Source of the DNA: Timonella sp031979385
GTDB taxonomy: Bacteria > Actinomycetota > Actinomycetes > Actinomycetales > Cellulomonadaceae
Reading direction: 5' to 3'
DNA length: 64,000 nucleotides
NCBI GenBank assembly: GCA_031979385.1
Contig: DALZEF010000005.1
Coordinates: 62,001 to 126,000 of the forward strand
In this document: positions 35,071-44,410 of the stretch, one piece after another
Position numbering within the stretch: position 1 is the first letter of the stretch
How the letters are laid out: every line of letters begins with the position of its first letter
The notes under the pieces: model-generated
Told to the model about the DNA's origin: nothing
Databases searched by the model: none
What the model saw: the letters and a program-made list of their open reading frames with translations, nothing else
Made by a program: the position numbers and the translations under genes

Positions 35071-37631
35071 CGCACCCACTCCCCCAATCCGTCACGTTCA
35101 AGCGAACTCGCAAGCAACTTCTCTATCGCTGCGCCATACGCGATATCCTGCGGCGCGGCGTTCAAGCGCACATCAATCTGACCGACCTGAGCGTTGTGAA
35201 GTCTGGCCACGTTACCCGCGAGAGTGTGCGTTTCGAACGGTTTGAGGCTCCCGAATGCTTGGCGCAGGTCAGGCAGCACCGCACGGAATGCCTGGTCGTC
35301 GAACCGAGCGAGTTGCCCGTCCACCGCCTCCAAGAGTTCCGGGCTGTGCAACACCATGTCAGGCGCAACCCGCATCAATCCAAGCAAGAACTCGGTCAGG
35401 CTTTCCGGGTCGGCAACAGGACTGAACGCTATGGCGACACGTGCGATGGCTTCGGTGTGGCTGAGGTCGCCATCAACGTAGGCGAGTCCCACGAGCGCGC
35501 CCACGATCCGCTGCGGGGTGCGGGTGTCCTCCCGTAATCGGCCCAGCGTCACGCGTAGGTTTTCTGCCGCGTCATCAGGTGTTGCGCCGCGATGCAACAG
35601 GTCACGTATTGACATCAGCGTGGTCACCAACTGTTCGCGATCCTCACCCTCAACCCGAACAGCGGTGGGAAGTTGGTATCGCAGGGTCTCGAATCCCTGC
35701 ACGATAATCGCTTGCACCTGGTCCACATGATTACTGAGATCAAGGCGGCCCTGGTTCTCGACGAGATCGGCGAGTGTGTGGAGGGTCGTTACGAGTTCGC
35801 TGACGTGCGGTTCCTCGCTCATGACGTGAGCAAGGCGTTCCAGCACCCGATCAAGATAGGAATGCCCACCAAAGGCTGCGATCTCACAGATAAGTCCCGC
35901 GATCTGTGCTGGCTGTGGTGTTTTTGCCGCCTGCGCGTGCGGCAATGTGCTTCCGCCAGCAGTAGGCTGTGGTGCCGACCGCGAGTTTCCGGGTTGTGGG
36001 CTTTGTGCGGGATGTGCTCCTTGGGCCTGCTGCTGCGGATCGACGCCCAGTTCAGCCAGCCTGCGGGCAAGTGTCGCTGCCACTGCGGTGTCGAGGGTTG
36101 GGCCAGTTGCACTCAAATCGATCAGACGGGATTCAACCATGGGCGTCCACGCATATTCCCACTCTTCGAAGAGCAGTCCAAGATCGCGTCCACGCACCAC
36201 ATCGGCACCGGAGATCTGTGTGGCGAACCCTGAGCCGATGAACCGCATGAGCGCAAGGAACTCACGTCTGCGCACGTGTCCAGGCTTTCGGGCCGTATCA
36301 AGCGACACCTGCTTCGGCTGCGAGGTCTCCACCGAGAATCTCAAGCCCTGTGCCTTCGCACGTGCTTCGGTGACAAGCGGTGGGGAGGCGACGTTATCCG
36401 GGATCTGACCGAGTTCGTTACCGCCAAAGGTATCCGTGAGCGCAGCCGCAAGCGGACCAGTGAACCCAAACTCGTCGCGTACGAAGCAACTGAGCATCGC
36501 GTCGAGGATATCGGTGCGGCCGGGCCACGCCCGATCACGGAGGTCCGCAAGCATCAGCGTCTGCTCCACTGCGGCCTGCACTGTCGCAGTTGGAATGAGT
36601 TCATCCTCCTCGCGCGCCCGACCCACCACGTCGAGGATCACGCCCAACACGAACTCCTGCGCAGTCTTTCCGCTCGTACGCGCTTGCCAAGACCGATTCC
36701 ACAAGCCGGGGGCAGGCATTCCCGCACCATAGCCACGCAACCCATCGAGGCGGGTGTAGTCGTAGCGCACAAGATAGGCTTCACGCTGCGAGTCGAGCCC
36801 TTTCACCGGGAACTCTCGAACCCAGGAGCCTTCGCTCCGCCCATCAAGGGCGTCCACAAGGCCGAGCGTATGGAACCCACCTGTCACCACCACAACCGGA
36901 CCCGACTCGTTCCTCGACTCTCGGTCACGTAGGTGCTGTTCGAGCACCGCAAGCATGACTGCCTCACGCGAGTGCGTGCCGTCCGCATCGAGTTCCCGCC
37001 TCCCATACTCACAGCGTGCAATGCCGGACCAGGCAGCCACCTCGTCGAAAAACTCCCGCCATTGCGTGGTGCCCCGCGTGCCGCGCACCTCGAACAGATG
37101 CTCCCAGACCTCATCATGATCCCGGCATCCAAGGCGCCGGGCTAACGCTGCGAGCGCTTCCGAGCGGGCCAGGTGGGCTTCACGTTGCAGCGTGTGGACC
37201 TCGAAGTTGTCGGTGTCCGGCTGATCTGCATAGGACTGATCGATGAAGTCGACAACCGCTCCGTGCTTGATACCCCATCGCAGCGCCACCCACTCCGGTG
37301 AGAACGGTGCCAACGGGTAGAACGCTGCTCCGGAGTCACTCGTTGAGAGCACCGACAGTGGGGGAACGCACTGGTCACTGCCCAACGCGGTCAACAGAGC
37401 AGTGTATTCACGCGGCCCCTCGATCAAAATGCGCGCCGGTGCCAGTTCCTCGAGCAACGCTGTGAGCGCCTGCGAACATCCAGGCGAGTGGTGGCGAATG
37501 GGCACGAAGACAATGCCTCGTTCACGCCACTGTCCAAGCGATTCGAGGAAGCGTCGAAGCCTGTCTGGAACCGCTGCGCCTGCGTGGTCTCCCCCGCTGT
37601 CCTTCAGTTCCACCGTGCTTTTCAGTTCCAC
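35067..37631 (-). CDS. DUF5682-family protein (YehM-like)
   Basis: An 854-residue protein of unknown activity, conserved in MoxR-VWA operons. Its N-terminal domain carries the family hallmark VFVPIRHHSPGC and ILIEGPREY, then YPLAPFSPEWVALRWG, and a VVVVTGGFHTLGL motif about 270 residues in, which together resemble a hydrolase-like core. A Pro/Gln/Ser/Thr-rich linker at about 560-600 separates a helical C-terminal half. I chose the GTG at 37631, which overlaps the end of the MoxR gene by ten bases, because the broken second copy (44410) starts at the exactly corresponding GTG. Its stop overlaps the VWA start. It is the third of five coupled genes. Confidence 0.87.
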   Translation of the reverse strand: MELKSTVELKDSGGDHAGAAVPDRLRRFLESLGQWRERGIVFVPIRHHSPGCSQALTALLEELAPARILIEGPREYTALLTALGSDQCVPPLSVLSTSDSGAAFYPLAPFSPEWVALRWGIKHGAVVDFIDQSYADQPDTDNFEVHTLQREAHLARSEALAALARRLGCRDHDEVWEHLFEVRGTRGTTQWREFFDEVAAWSGIARCEYGRRELDADGTHSREAVMLAVLEQHLRDRESRNESGPVVVVTGGFHTLGLVDALDGRSEGSWVREFPVKGLDSQREAYLVRYDYTRLDGLRGYGAGMPAPGLWNRSWQARTSGKTAQEFVLGVILDVVGRAREEDELIPTATVQAAVEQTLMLADLRDRAWPGRTDILDAMLSCFVRDEFGFTGPLAAALTDTFGGNELGQIPDNVASPPLVTEARAKAQGLRFSVETSQPKQVSLDTARKPGHVRRREFLALMRFIGSGFATQISGADVVRGRDLGLLFEEWEYAWTPMVESRLIDLSATGPTLDTAVAATLARRLAELGVDPQQQAQGAHPAQSPQPGNSRSAPQPTAGGSTLPHAQAAKTPQPAQIAGLICEIAAFGGHSYLDRVLERLAHVMSEEPHVSELVTTLHTLADLVENQGRLDLSNHVDQVQAIIVQGFETLRYQLPTAVRVEGEDREQLVTTLMSIRDLLHRGATPDDAAENLRVTLGRLREDTRTPQRIVGALVGLAYVDGDLSHTEAIARVAIAFSPVADPESLTEFLLGLMRVAPDMVLHSPELLEAVDGQLARFDDQAFRAVLPDLRQAFGSLKPFETHTLAGNVARLHNAQVGQIDVRLNAAPQDIAYGAAIEKLLASSLERDGLGEWVR

Positions 37632-38707
37632 AGTGCCTCGGAGGCGGTGAAGAACTCGCGCCATTTCTTGTCTTTACGCGCTCTCTCACGCACGACGGAG
37701 TCCACGTAGTGGCGCATCTTCTTGGCGTCCTCCTCCTCGCCCTTGAGCACCACACCTGCTATCTGCTGCGCAATGTCGGTGGGCTGTACGGTTCCATTGC
37801 CAAAGTAGGTGGCGGACATTGATGCCGCCACGGCAACGTTGACGGCCTCCGCCGTTGACATGACCGCACCTGGAACCTTGACGGGCGTGCCCTCTCCTGT
37901 GGCACCGTAACGTAGATCGGCAAACGTGGTCACCAGCAGGTTGAGTACATCGGGAGCAAGAGGCGGACGGTCAGCGCCGAGTTCGGTGTCCAGGGCTTTG
38001 ACAATGAGTTCGGCCTCGTACGCCCTGTCCTTGATGGGGTGCACAGTCTCGAAGTTGAATCGGCGTTTGAGCGCGGCGGACATCTCGTGTACGCCGCGGT
38101 CCTTGAGGTTTGCGGTTCCGATCACGTTGAACCCAGGGGCAGCGGACACTCGATCAGAGAGTTCGGGAATCATGAGCTGCTTCTCGGAGAGGGTTGAGAT
38201 CAGGGTGTCCTGAATCTCCGGAGCACACCGTGTGATCTCCTCGAATCGTGCGATCTTCCCCGCCACCATCGCCTGGTAGATCGGGGACGGAACGAGGGAA
38301 CGTCTGCTTGGGCCCTCTGCGATGAGCAGGGCATAGTTCCACGAGTAACGCACGTGATCCTCAGTGGTTCCCGCTGAACCTTGAACCATGAGAGTCGAGG
38401 TGCCGCTTATCGCGGCTGCCAACAGCTCCGACAGCATCGACTTTGCGGTTCCCGGTTGCCCCACCAGCATCAACCCCTGGCGTCCCAGGAGCGACACAAT
38501 CGCACGATCAACCAGGGGGTCGTCGCCGTAGAATTTCCGGCTCACGCCGAGGTCCTTATTACCGACGATGAACTCACGTACCGCTCGAGGGCTCAAGTTC
38601 CAGCCCGGTGGAATAGGGCGACTCAGCTGCTGGTCCGCAGATTTGAGAGCTTCCAGTTCCGAGGCGTGTTTCAGTTCGGCTGGGGCTTTAAGTTCTGTGT
38701 GTGACAT
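37622..38707 (-). CDS. MoxR-family AAA+ ATPase (YehL-like), copy A
   Basis: A 361-residue chaperone-type AAA+ ATPase. Motifs: Walker A GQPGTAKS (83-90), Walker B IARFEEI (152-158, with FEE as in other MoxR proteins), sensor 1 VIGTANLKD (195-203) and arginine-finger region LKRRF (213-217). The N-terminus has an ELK-repeated charged lead, and PPGWNLSPRAVREFIVG precedes the core. It begins three bases after DUF4132 copy A and overlaps the DUF5682 start, so the five genes read as one transcript. The central 716 bp of the gene are identical by eye to MoxR copy B, although the flanks differ. Confidence 0.93.
   Translation of the reverse strand: MSHTELKAPAELKHASELEALKSADQQLSRPIPPGWNLSPRAVREFIVGNKDLGVSRKFYGDDPLVDRAIVSLLGRQGLMLVGQPGTAKSMLSELLAAAISGTSTLMVQGSAGTTEDHVRYSWNYALLIAEGPSRRSLVPSPIYQAMVAGKIARFEEITRCAPEIQDTLISTLSEKQLMIPELSDRVSAAPGFNVIGTANLKDRGVHEMSAALKRRFNFETVHPIKDRAYEAELIVKALDTELGADRPPLAPDVLNLLVTTFADLRYGATGEGTPVKVPGAVMSTAEAVNVAVAASMSATYFGNGTVQPTDIAQQIAGVVLKGEEEDAKKMRHYVDSVVRERARKDKKWREFFTASEALWN
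37740..38455. repeat. 716-bp exact repeat shared by the two MoxR genes, copy A
   Basis: It matches 44519-45234 base for base at a constant offset of 6779 when read line by line. Both edges are sharp: outside them the two genes differ at many positions. The tract covers Walker A to the C-terminal helices of the ATPase. Gene conversion is the simplest explanation; a mis-assembly is the alternative. Confidence 0.9.
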
Positions 38708-38710
38708 GGA

Positions 38711-41700
38711 TTAATACTCCGACTTTCGTTCCCAGTCTGGATCGAATGCACCGAGCGCGGCGACTGCTTCATAGTCCGAGTACGCTTCAGCTACTAGCAC
38801 TTTTGGTACGTCAGCTAGTGGGACGACTCCGCGTCTGTTCTTGAAGGACAGGGTACGGGTGGCACAGGTGATGTCCTCTTCCGGCAGGAACGCGCCGGTG
38901 AAGTCAAGCTGTGCAGTGAGCCCAAGTTGCCGGAAATCCTTTGTGTACGAATAGAACCATCCTGCGTCTTCCGCCAGGCCTCGCTGGTAGCCACGCTTAG
39001 TCACCACACCCCGGAACGAGTAGGAATCCGTCATGTGTCCCTGCAGATTGTCAAAGACTGTCTGGGCGTTGCCGAATTCTGGAAGTGCGTGGCTGAACTG
39101 GTCAAACAGCGGAACAATCTCGTAGTCCGTGAGGTGTTGCTGCCACTGAGCGGCTTGCTGATCTGAGACGGCAACTGCATGTGCGAGAGTGATCCGAGCG
39201 TTCAGCGGGAACTCGATCGGCTCATCGTCAATACTGAGCAATTCGCCGTCATCAGTTGGCCTGAACAGCACAGCTTCGCCGCCTGTTGTTGCGACCCACA
39301 CGAGCCTCGAAATAAGTCGCGCCATCACCGGGTGGTTCCGCAGATACTGGGTCCAGTCCTCGGCAGACCAATCGCGCTCCGCACACATGGCTTCGTAGAG
39401 GCGGCTGGTCTGGATGCCCAGAAGCGTCTTGATTTCCTTGCGCGAGGAACTCAATTGTTTACGTGATTCAGCAGCGAGCTCGGGATCATCGGATGCCGTT
39501 GCTTTCGGAAGCGCTTTGATTGTCTTCCCTGCGGGGTTGGACAACTCAATGAGTCCGGATTGAGTCATGCGCCCCGTGAATTCGCGTTCACCAAAGCTCA
39601 GCCTCAGCACGCCATCATCGTCAAAACCTACGGTTGGGATGGTACGGTCAGCGAGCTCATCTGTGGTCCAACCGCGCTCTTCTGCAACCCGTTCTACCAG
39701 AGTGTTTGCATTTTCTTGCACTGTGCGCTGGTGATGACGGCGAGCCACAGACATTAAGGCTTGCAGGGCCTGAGGTTGACCGTTTCCGTATAACGACGTC
39801 ACCAGTGCATCAATCTGTGCACGTCGGGACTTGAAATTGCGATTGTAGGTGTGGAAGGCGTTAGCTAGGTCGACGCCTGGCATGCCAGCACCAAAAGCGA
39901 GCAGACCCTTCTCGGTTTGCGCGCTTCCCACGAGCTCGGAAATCTTTTGGTCGTAGTGTCTTCGCACCCAATGCTCAAGTGGCAAGGCCGCCTGGGAAAC
40001 AATCAAAGGGTGTGGACCATCGGGAAGAGCCTGCTGGTCTGCAAGGTGCTCCTGGGCGATCTGGAATTCACGGCCGCCCAGTTGCTCCGCGTACGCGCGG
40101 GCTTCGGCTTCGGAGGGACGCACTGTATCGCGTGCAATCCACGTGTGGACCACGAACTTGGACAACGCTGCCCGATCATTCTCGTGGAGTAGTTGAAGGT
40201 AGATACCGATGATGCCCGAGCCATCTGGAGACTTCATTTTCACGGCAGACACAATCCACCATTTGATGATCTCTGGAGCCACCGGATCTTCGTTTTTCCA
40301 CCGCACCGCAGGCACTGAGTCGAACGGGAACCAGCTCAATGAAGCTGGGATCTTCGCCTTGAGGCCCTTGGTCGCTGCTGCAAGCAGGCTCTGAGGATCT
40401 AGATATTCGCTCAAGTCGGCGCCTAGTTCCGTCAGCGCCCCCAAGAGAGAAGCACGAACAATCTCGCGTTTTTCCCGTGCGAGGGCTGCGGTGAGCGGGG
40501 CAATCCCCTCAGGATTCTTTTGCTTTCCGAGCCACTGCGCAGCGGCAATCACGGAATCACTCGTAGAGTGCTCTAAGCCTTGCATCGCCAAGGCCAGCGC
40601 AGCCGGGTGCTTATTGAGCGCTTGTTGCGCATACTTTCGCGCGATCTTGGATGTTCCCATTGCGCGTGACGCCAACATTTGGAGTACCTGAGTTGGGATA
40701 ACTGGGAACTGATCAATGATGTCGACTGCCTTTTCAGCTCCGTCAGCTCCGCTGTCCATTAGCTCTGTCAGCGCGGCTATGTTCTGTGCGAACCAAGGCC
40801 ATGCGTGCTCTGCGTCGACACCTGATTCACCGTAGTAAATGCTGACGGAATCAGTGCGTCCGCGAACCTTGAACGCGTACTCCATCGCGCGCAGGTCCAT
40901 ATCTGGTTCGACTTTTCCGCGGAGGAGCCAGGAATCGTACCCTGTTGCGGGGAGCAGGTAAACGGCAAGTGCAAATGGTAGTTGCTTCACCGACCGGATC
41001 AGTCTATTTTCTGAAATTCCTGGTAGCGAAGAGAACTTGCCATTTGGCCCAGGCCGAGAGCGCCCTACGCACACGTCAATGAAATCGCTGATGTTCTTAT
41101 CCGTGATCTTTTGAGCATGCGCAGCACGCTCACGACGGAACGTGTCTTCGACGTGGGCAAATGCAATCTCGCGTGCCAAGAACGCCTTGATACCCTCGCG
41201 CAGGGCAGTCTCATCCACCTGCTTCAACGGCGTAATAGGCGGGAGTTCCAGTTCTGGTTCTTCAATGTTTTCAGTCACTGCAGCGAACTGCTCCTGGGCG
41301 CGCTGAGCCAACAACGAAGCTTTGGCACCCGAGTCAATGAGCCGCCCGATAGCGGCTTGACCTTGCTCGCTGTGTGCCAAAAAATCGACAATGGTTCCGG
41401 CGCGCGAGGCAGGAAGTTTTGCTACCACCGTCTCAAGTTCTTGCACCATGGCGTCGGGAGGAAGGCACTTCACGATCTCAATTGCGGCTTCACGGACTGT
41501 CTTCGCGCTGTCACCCGCAAAGACCGCAAGCAGGGAGTGTGCCCCCGCTCTCACGCTTGGCTGTTCTTGAAGCCATTTGAGTAAATCGCTCTTACCAAAT
41601 GCGCTGAGCAACTTAGACACTGCCTCGGGATCAAGTTCAGAGATGTGCGCGGCCACGTATGTGCCCGCGCCTGAGATCCAAGACGGCAACGGAGCATTTC

Positions 41701-42427
41701 CCCACCAGCTGGTATCGCGTTGAAACAAAAGCTCGATCATTGCGTGGGGCCCGATAGTTGAGTCTTCGGCGCGTGCTGCTGCTTCGAGCAGGCCAACCGT
41801 GACCTTTGATCGTTCTCCGAAGTGCATTGCTTGCCGGTTTGGAGAATCCGGTGCAACGGCCACGAAATCGTTGACTAGAGCATGCACAAAGGGGGGCGAG
41901 AGTATGATGGGTCGGTTTGGCCCGTTGTCGACTTGTGCGAGCACGCGTCCCATTCGAGCCACCCTTGAAGGGTCGGTCTCGTTTTCATAGAAGACTCTTC
42001 GGTTCTCAAGCAACGTGTACTGGTACTCAAAATGGCCCTTTTCGGTTGACTTCATGCCATATGATCTGAGTTTTTCATTGAAAGATAGGTCGCCTCTGAA
42101 CCACGTGGTTACTTGGCCAGGCATAGTGAAGTAGTGGGTAAACTCCGGGTCTGTGTTGGCTGCGATAGCGGTCAAGACTTCTGGTCGAGAGCCATCGTGA
42201 ACATAGGTGACTACATCGTCATAGAGTTCTTTGTCGTAGAACTTCAAACCGATGAGCGCGTTACGAAGTTCCTTACTGGGCTTACCCCGCTGCTTAGCAC
42301 CGGTGAAGGTTTGTGCAGCAGCTGGTCCCCCAACCTTCGCCGAAGCATTCGCGTTACCAGCGGCAGAAAGGCTATGTGCCTGTGTCTCTGAACGTTTCTG
42401 TAGTGCTTCTTTGAGGCGTTCAAACAT
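38711..42427 (-). CDS. DUF4132-domain giant protein (YehI-like), copy A
   Basis: This cytoplasmic protein of 1238 residues has no known activity. The first about 930 residues are alpha-helical and repeat-like (HEAT/ARM-type appearance, for example DSVIAAAQWLGKQKNPEGIAPLTAALAREKREIVRASLLGAL). The C-terminal DUF4132 region follows, with RTIPTVGFDDDGVLRLSFGEREFTGR, RLYEAMCAERDWSAEDW, GYQRGLAEDAGWFYSYTKDF and the end LGAFDPDWERKSEY. E. coli YehI is of similar length (about 1,200). It heads the operon DUF4132-MoxR-DUF5682-VWA-SWIM, three bases before MoxR. Two relatives lie upstream: a full copy B and a C-terminal remnant. There is no signal peptide, despite older names linking the family to molybdate regulation. 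Confidence 0.9.
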   Translation of the reverse strand: MFERLKEALQKRSETQAHSLSAAGNANASAKVGGPAAAQTFTGAKQRGKPSKELRNALIGLKFYDKELYDDVVTYVHDGSRPEVLTAIAANTDPEFTHYFTMPGQVTTWFRGDLSFNEKLRSYGMKSTEKGHFEYQYTLLENRRVFYENETDPSRVARMGRVLAQVDNGPNRPIILSPPFVHALVNDFVAVAPDSPNRQAMHFGERSKVTVGLLEAAARAEDSTIGPHAMIELLFQRDTSWWGNAPLPSWISGAGTYVAAHISELDPEAVSKLLSAFGKSDLLKWLQEQPSVRAGAHSLLAVFAGDSAKTVREAAIEIVKCLPPDAMVQELETVVAKLPASRAGTIVDFLAHSEQGQAAIGRLIDSGAKASLLAQRAQEQFAAVTENIEEPELELPPITPLKQVDETALREGIKAFLAREIAFAHVEDTFRRERAAHAQKITDKNISDFIDVCVGRSRPGPNGKFSSLPGISENRLIRSVKQLPFALAVYLLPATGYDSWLLRGKVEPDMDLRAMEYAFKVRGRTDSVSIYYGESGVDAEHAWPWFAQNIAALTELMDSGADGAEKAVDIIDQFPVIPTQVLQMLASRAMGTSKIARKYAQQALNKHPAALALAMQGLEHSTSDSVIAAAQWLGKQKNPEGIAPLTAALAREKREIVRASLLGALTELGADLSEYLDPQSLLAAATKGLKAKIPASLSWFPFDSVPAVRWKNEDPVAPEIIKWWIVSAVKMKSPDGSGIIGIYLQLLHENDRAALSKFVVHTWIARDTVRPSEAEARAYAEQLGGREFQIAQEHLADQQALPDGPHPLIVSQAALPLEHWVRRHYDQKISELVGSAQTEKGLLAFGAGMPGVDLANAFHTYNRNFKSRRAQIDALVTSLYGNGQPQALQALMSVARRHHQRTVQENANTLVERVAEERGWTTDELADRTIPTVGFDDDGVLRLSFGEREFTGRMTQSGLIELSNPAGKTIKALPKATASDDPELAAESRKQLSSSRKEIKTLLGIQTSRLYEAMCAERDWSAEDWTQYLRNHPVMARLISRLVWVATTGGEAVLFRPTDDGELLSIDDEPIEFPLNARITLAHAVAVSDQQAAQWQQHLTDYEIVPLFDQFSHALPEFGNAQTVFDNLQGHMTDSYSFRGVVTKRGYQRGLAEDAGWFYSYTKDFRQLGLTAQLDFTGAFLPEEDITCATRTLSFKNRRGVVPLADVPKVLVAEAYSDYEAVAALGAFDPDWERKSEY

Positions 42428-42582
42428 TCGATGTCTCCCAGTTAGGTGCAGCCAGCGCGTTGTGTCTCTTTGTCAAGAACGTACACTACTGCGACCCTCT
42501 GTCACTCTAAAGAATATGGTGGGGACTAGCCGTTTTATTCCCTGAGACGATTCCACTCCGCAGGTAGTCGCACTACCAGTTG

Positions 42583-42600
42583 GTGAGGATGCGTCCTCAC
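42583..42600. promoter_or_regulatory. Candidate operator before the small protein gene
   Basis: The perfect palindrome GTGAGGATGCGTCCTCAC lies 16 bases before the small gene, in the 189-bp divergent gap shared with DUF4132 copy A. A box like GACAAT follows at about 42604-42609 and could be the -10 element of a leaderless transcript. A second small inverted repeat, GTAGT/ACTAC, stands just upstream (about 42564-42576). Confidence 0.45.
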
Positions 42601-42616
42601 GCAAGACAATAGGGAG

Positions 42617-42874
42617 ATGGCTAAGAACAAGAACGCACAGAACTCGACTGCACGCGTAGAAACCATTGAGGTTGAAGGCGAGCGGTTCCGCATCACTGTT
42701 GATGGTGACGGTGCGAGTTATGACTGGTTGACCGGCCCAAACAAGGACTACGGGTTCAGCCTTGCCGTTATGGGTGCCACCAAGTTCACGTTCCCACGAG
42801 AGTTTCATGTGTCCCAGATTCGCCAGTTCTTAGCCGACGTTGACCCTGAAACGGGTCTACTCCCAGAAGACTGA
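42617..42874 (+). CDS. Small conserved protein of unknown function (paralogue 2)
   Basis: An 85-residue relative of the protein at 26865-27107. Shared signature segments are GERFRITV, YDWLTGPNKDYGFS, GATKFTFPREFHVSQI and FLADVDPETG-LPED; the first 15 residues differ. No membrane segment or signal. It is transcribed opposite to the DUF4132/MoxR genes and lies exactly between the two sets. GGGAG touches the ATG with no spacing, so either the start is leaderless or the site is unusual. A strong hairpin follows the stop codon. Function unknown; its place suggests a link to the surrounding system, but the other copy beside hrpA has no such context. Confidence 0.8.
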   Translation: MAKNKNAQNSTARVETIEVEGERFRITVDGDGASYDWLTGPNKDYGFSLAVMGATKFTFPREFHVSQIRQFLADVDPETGLLPED

Positions 42875-42880
42875 GTTAAA

Positions 42881-42921
42881 AACGATGAGCGTGGCACCTA
42901 GTTGGTGCCGCGCTCATCGTT
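42881..42921. terminator. Bidirectional terminator hairpin
   Basis: Arms AACGATGAGCG (42881-42891) and CGCTCATCGTT (42911-42921) extend through GGCACC/GGTGCC to a five-base loop. AAAA precedes it, which reads as a T-run for transcripts from the right. It separates the small protein gene from the end of the DUF4132 remnant. Confidence 0.85.
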
Positions 42922-42936
42922 GTGTAATGCCCCGCT

Positions 42937-44100
42937 CTAGTACTGCGTTTTCTGTTCCCAGTCTGGATCAAATTCACCTAAGGCCGCGATCGCCTTGTAA
43001 TCCGCGTAGGCTTCCGCAAGGAGGACATCAGGTACCTCGCTCAGCACAATGGTTCCCCTGCGGTTGTGGAAAGACAGCGTTTTGAGCGCACACGCAATGT
43101 TTCCTCTGGCAAGAATGATCCCGTGAAATCGATCTGTGCGCTGGTACCTGCCTGCGGGAAATTCTTGGTGTAGTTGTAGAACCAGCCGGCGTCTTGGGTG
43201 GTTCCGCGCACGTATCCTCGCTGTGTTGCGGTGTTGCGCAGCGAATACGAGTCGGTGAGGTGACCCTGCAAGTCGGCGATGCGGGTTTGCGCATCCGATA
43301 GTTCCGGGACAGCGTTGCTGAACTGGTCGAACAGTGCAGTGATGCTGTCATCCACAAGGTGCTGTATCCATGTGGATGTGTCTTGTGCGGACAATATTGC
43401 GGTGTGTGCCACGGAAATTCGTGCGTTGTCTGGCAGAGTCACTGGCTCGCCGTCCACGCCGATCAGACCACCGTCCACGCCGACAAAACCTCCCACGAGA
43501 CCACCGTCCACGCCAGTAATACCAGCGTTTTGCACTGGTCGGAACAGGATAAGGTCCGTGTTTCCCACAGATTCAGCCCCACTCTTGCCCGTGGCAGTCG
43601 CTACCCACACGACTCGGGAGACCAAGCTAGCCATGATCGGGTGCTTGAGCAGGAACTCTGTCCAGTCTTGCGCTGCCCATTCACGCTGCGCGCACATTGC
43701 TTCGTAGAGCCGGCCCGTTTGCGCTGCCACGATCGCTTTGAGCTCTTTGCGCGAGGCGGTCAGCTGTTTCCGTGATTCGGATGCTCGCTCTTCATTGTCT
43801 GAGGAAGCAGACTTAGGCAGTGACTTGATTGTCTTGCCCTCGGGGTTTGTCAGTTCGATGAGTCCGGTTGCTGCGATACGCCCAGTGAATTCACGCTTCC
43901 CAAAGCTCAACCGCAGCACACCGTCACTGTCAAAGCCAGCGGTTGGGATGGTCCGGTCTGCCAGTTCCTCTGTGGTCCATCCACGATCTTCTGCAAGTTG
44001 TTCAATAAGAGCAATTGCGTTTTCTTGGACGCTGCGTTGGTGGTGGCGGCGCGCAAAAGACATGAGGAGTTGCAGGGCTTGGGGTTGACCGTTTCCGTAC
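42937..44100 (-). pseudogene. C-terminal remnant of a third DUF4132 gene, frameshifted
   Basis: About 390 codons matching the last third of DUF4132 copy A (YGNGQPQAL, RTIPTAGFDSDGVLRLSFGKREFTGR, RLYEAMCAQREW, RGTTQDAGWFYNYTKNF). The first two-thirds are missing: at about 44100 the homology jumps to a DUF5682 gene fragment. At about 43099-43106 one base is missing within GGAAACATTG; after it the correct ending (CALKTLSFHNRRGTIVLSEVPDVLLAEAYADYKAIAALGEFDPDW) is found in the other frame down to a TAG at 42937-42939. The part before the shift also carries an extra Gly/Val/Asp-rich repeat insertion. It cannot make a normal product. Confidence 0.88.
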
Positions 44101-44410
44101 GCAGCGCAACCCATTCCGGTGAAAAAGACGCCAGCGGATAGAACGCAGCTGACCCATCGGACACTGACAGCACTGCGATCGGAGGAACCGTATCTTGGCT
44201 GTTCAGCGCCGGTAGAAGTGCGCAGTATTCGCGCGGCCCTTCTATGAGTACTTGGGAGGGTTTAACCTCGTCAAGGAGGCGCGTCAAAGCTCCTGAGCAC
44301 CCGGGCGAGTGATGCCGAATAGGTACGAAAACGATGCCCTTTTCCCGCCACGCACGCAGTGACTTAAGGAATCGGGTGAGTCGGGGCGCAGCGTTGTCCA
44401 CTAGTTCCAC
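44101..44410 (-). pseudogene. N-terminal remnant of a second DUF5682 gene
   Basis: About 103 codons matching the start of the DUF5682 protein: GIVFVPIRHHSPGC, VLIEGPREYCALLPAL, FYPLASFSPEWVALR. It starts at a GTG (44410) overlapping the end of MoxR copy B, exactly as in the intact operon. Then at about 44100 it runs straight into DUF4132 sequence in a different frame. The remaining about 750 residues, and any second VWA and SWIM genes, are gone. This is a deletion scar between two copies of the same operon. Confidence 0.88.

Noticed and set aside
43907..44410. A single 167-residue protein formed from the DUF5682 fragment
   Set aside because: After about residue 103 the reading is out-of-frame DUF4132 sequence, so the C-terminal part is meaningless; it is annotated as two remnants instead.
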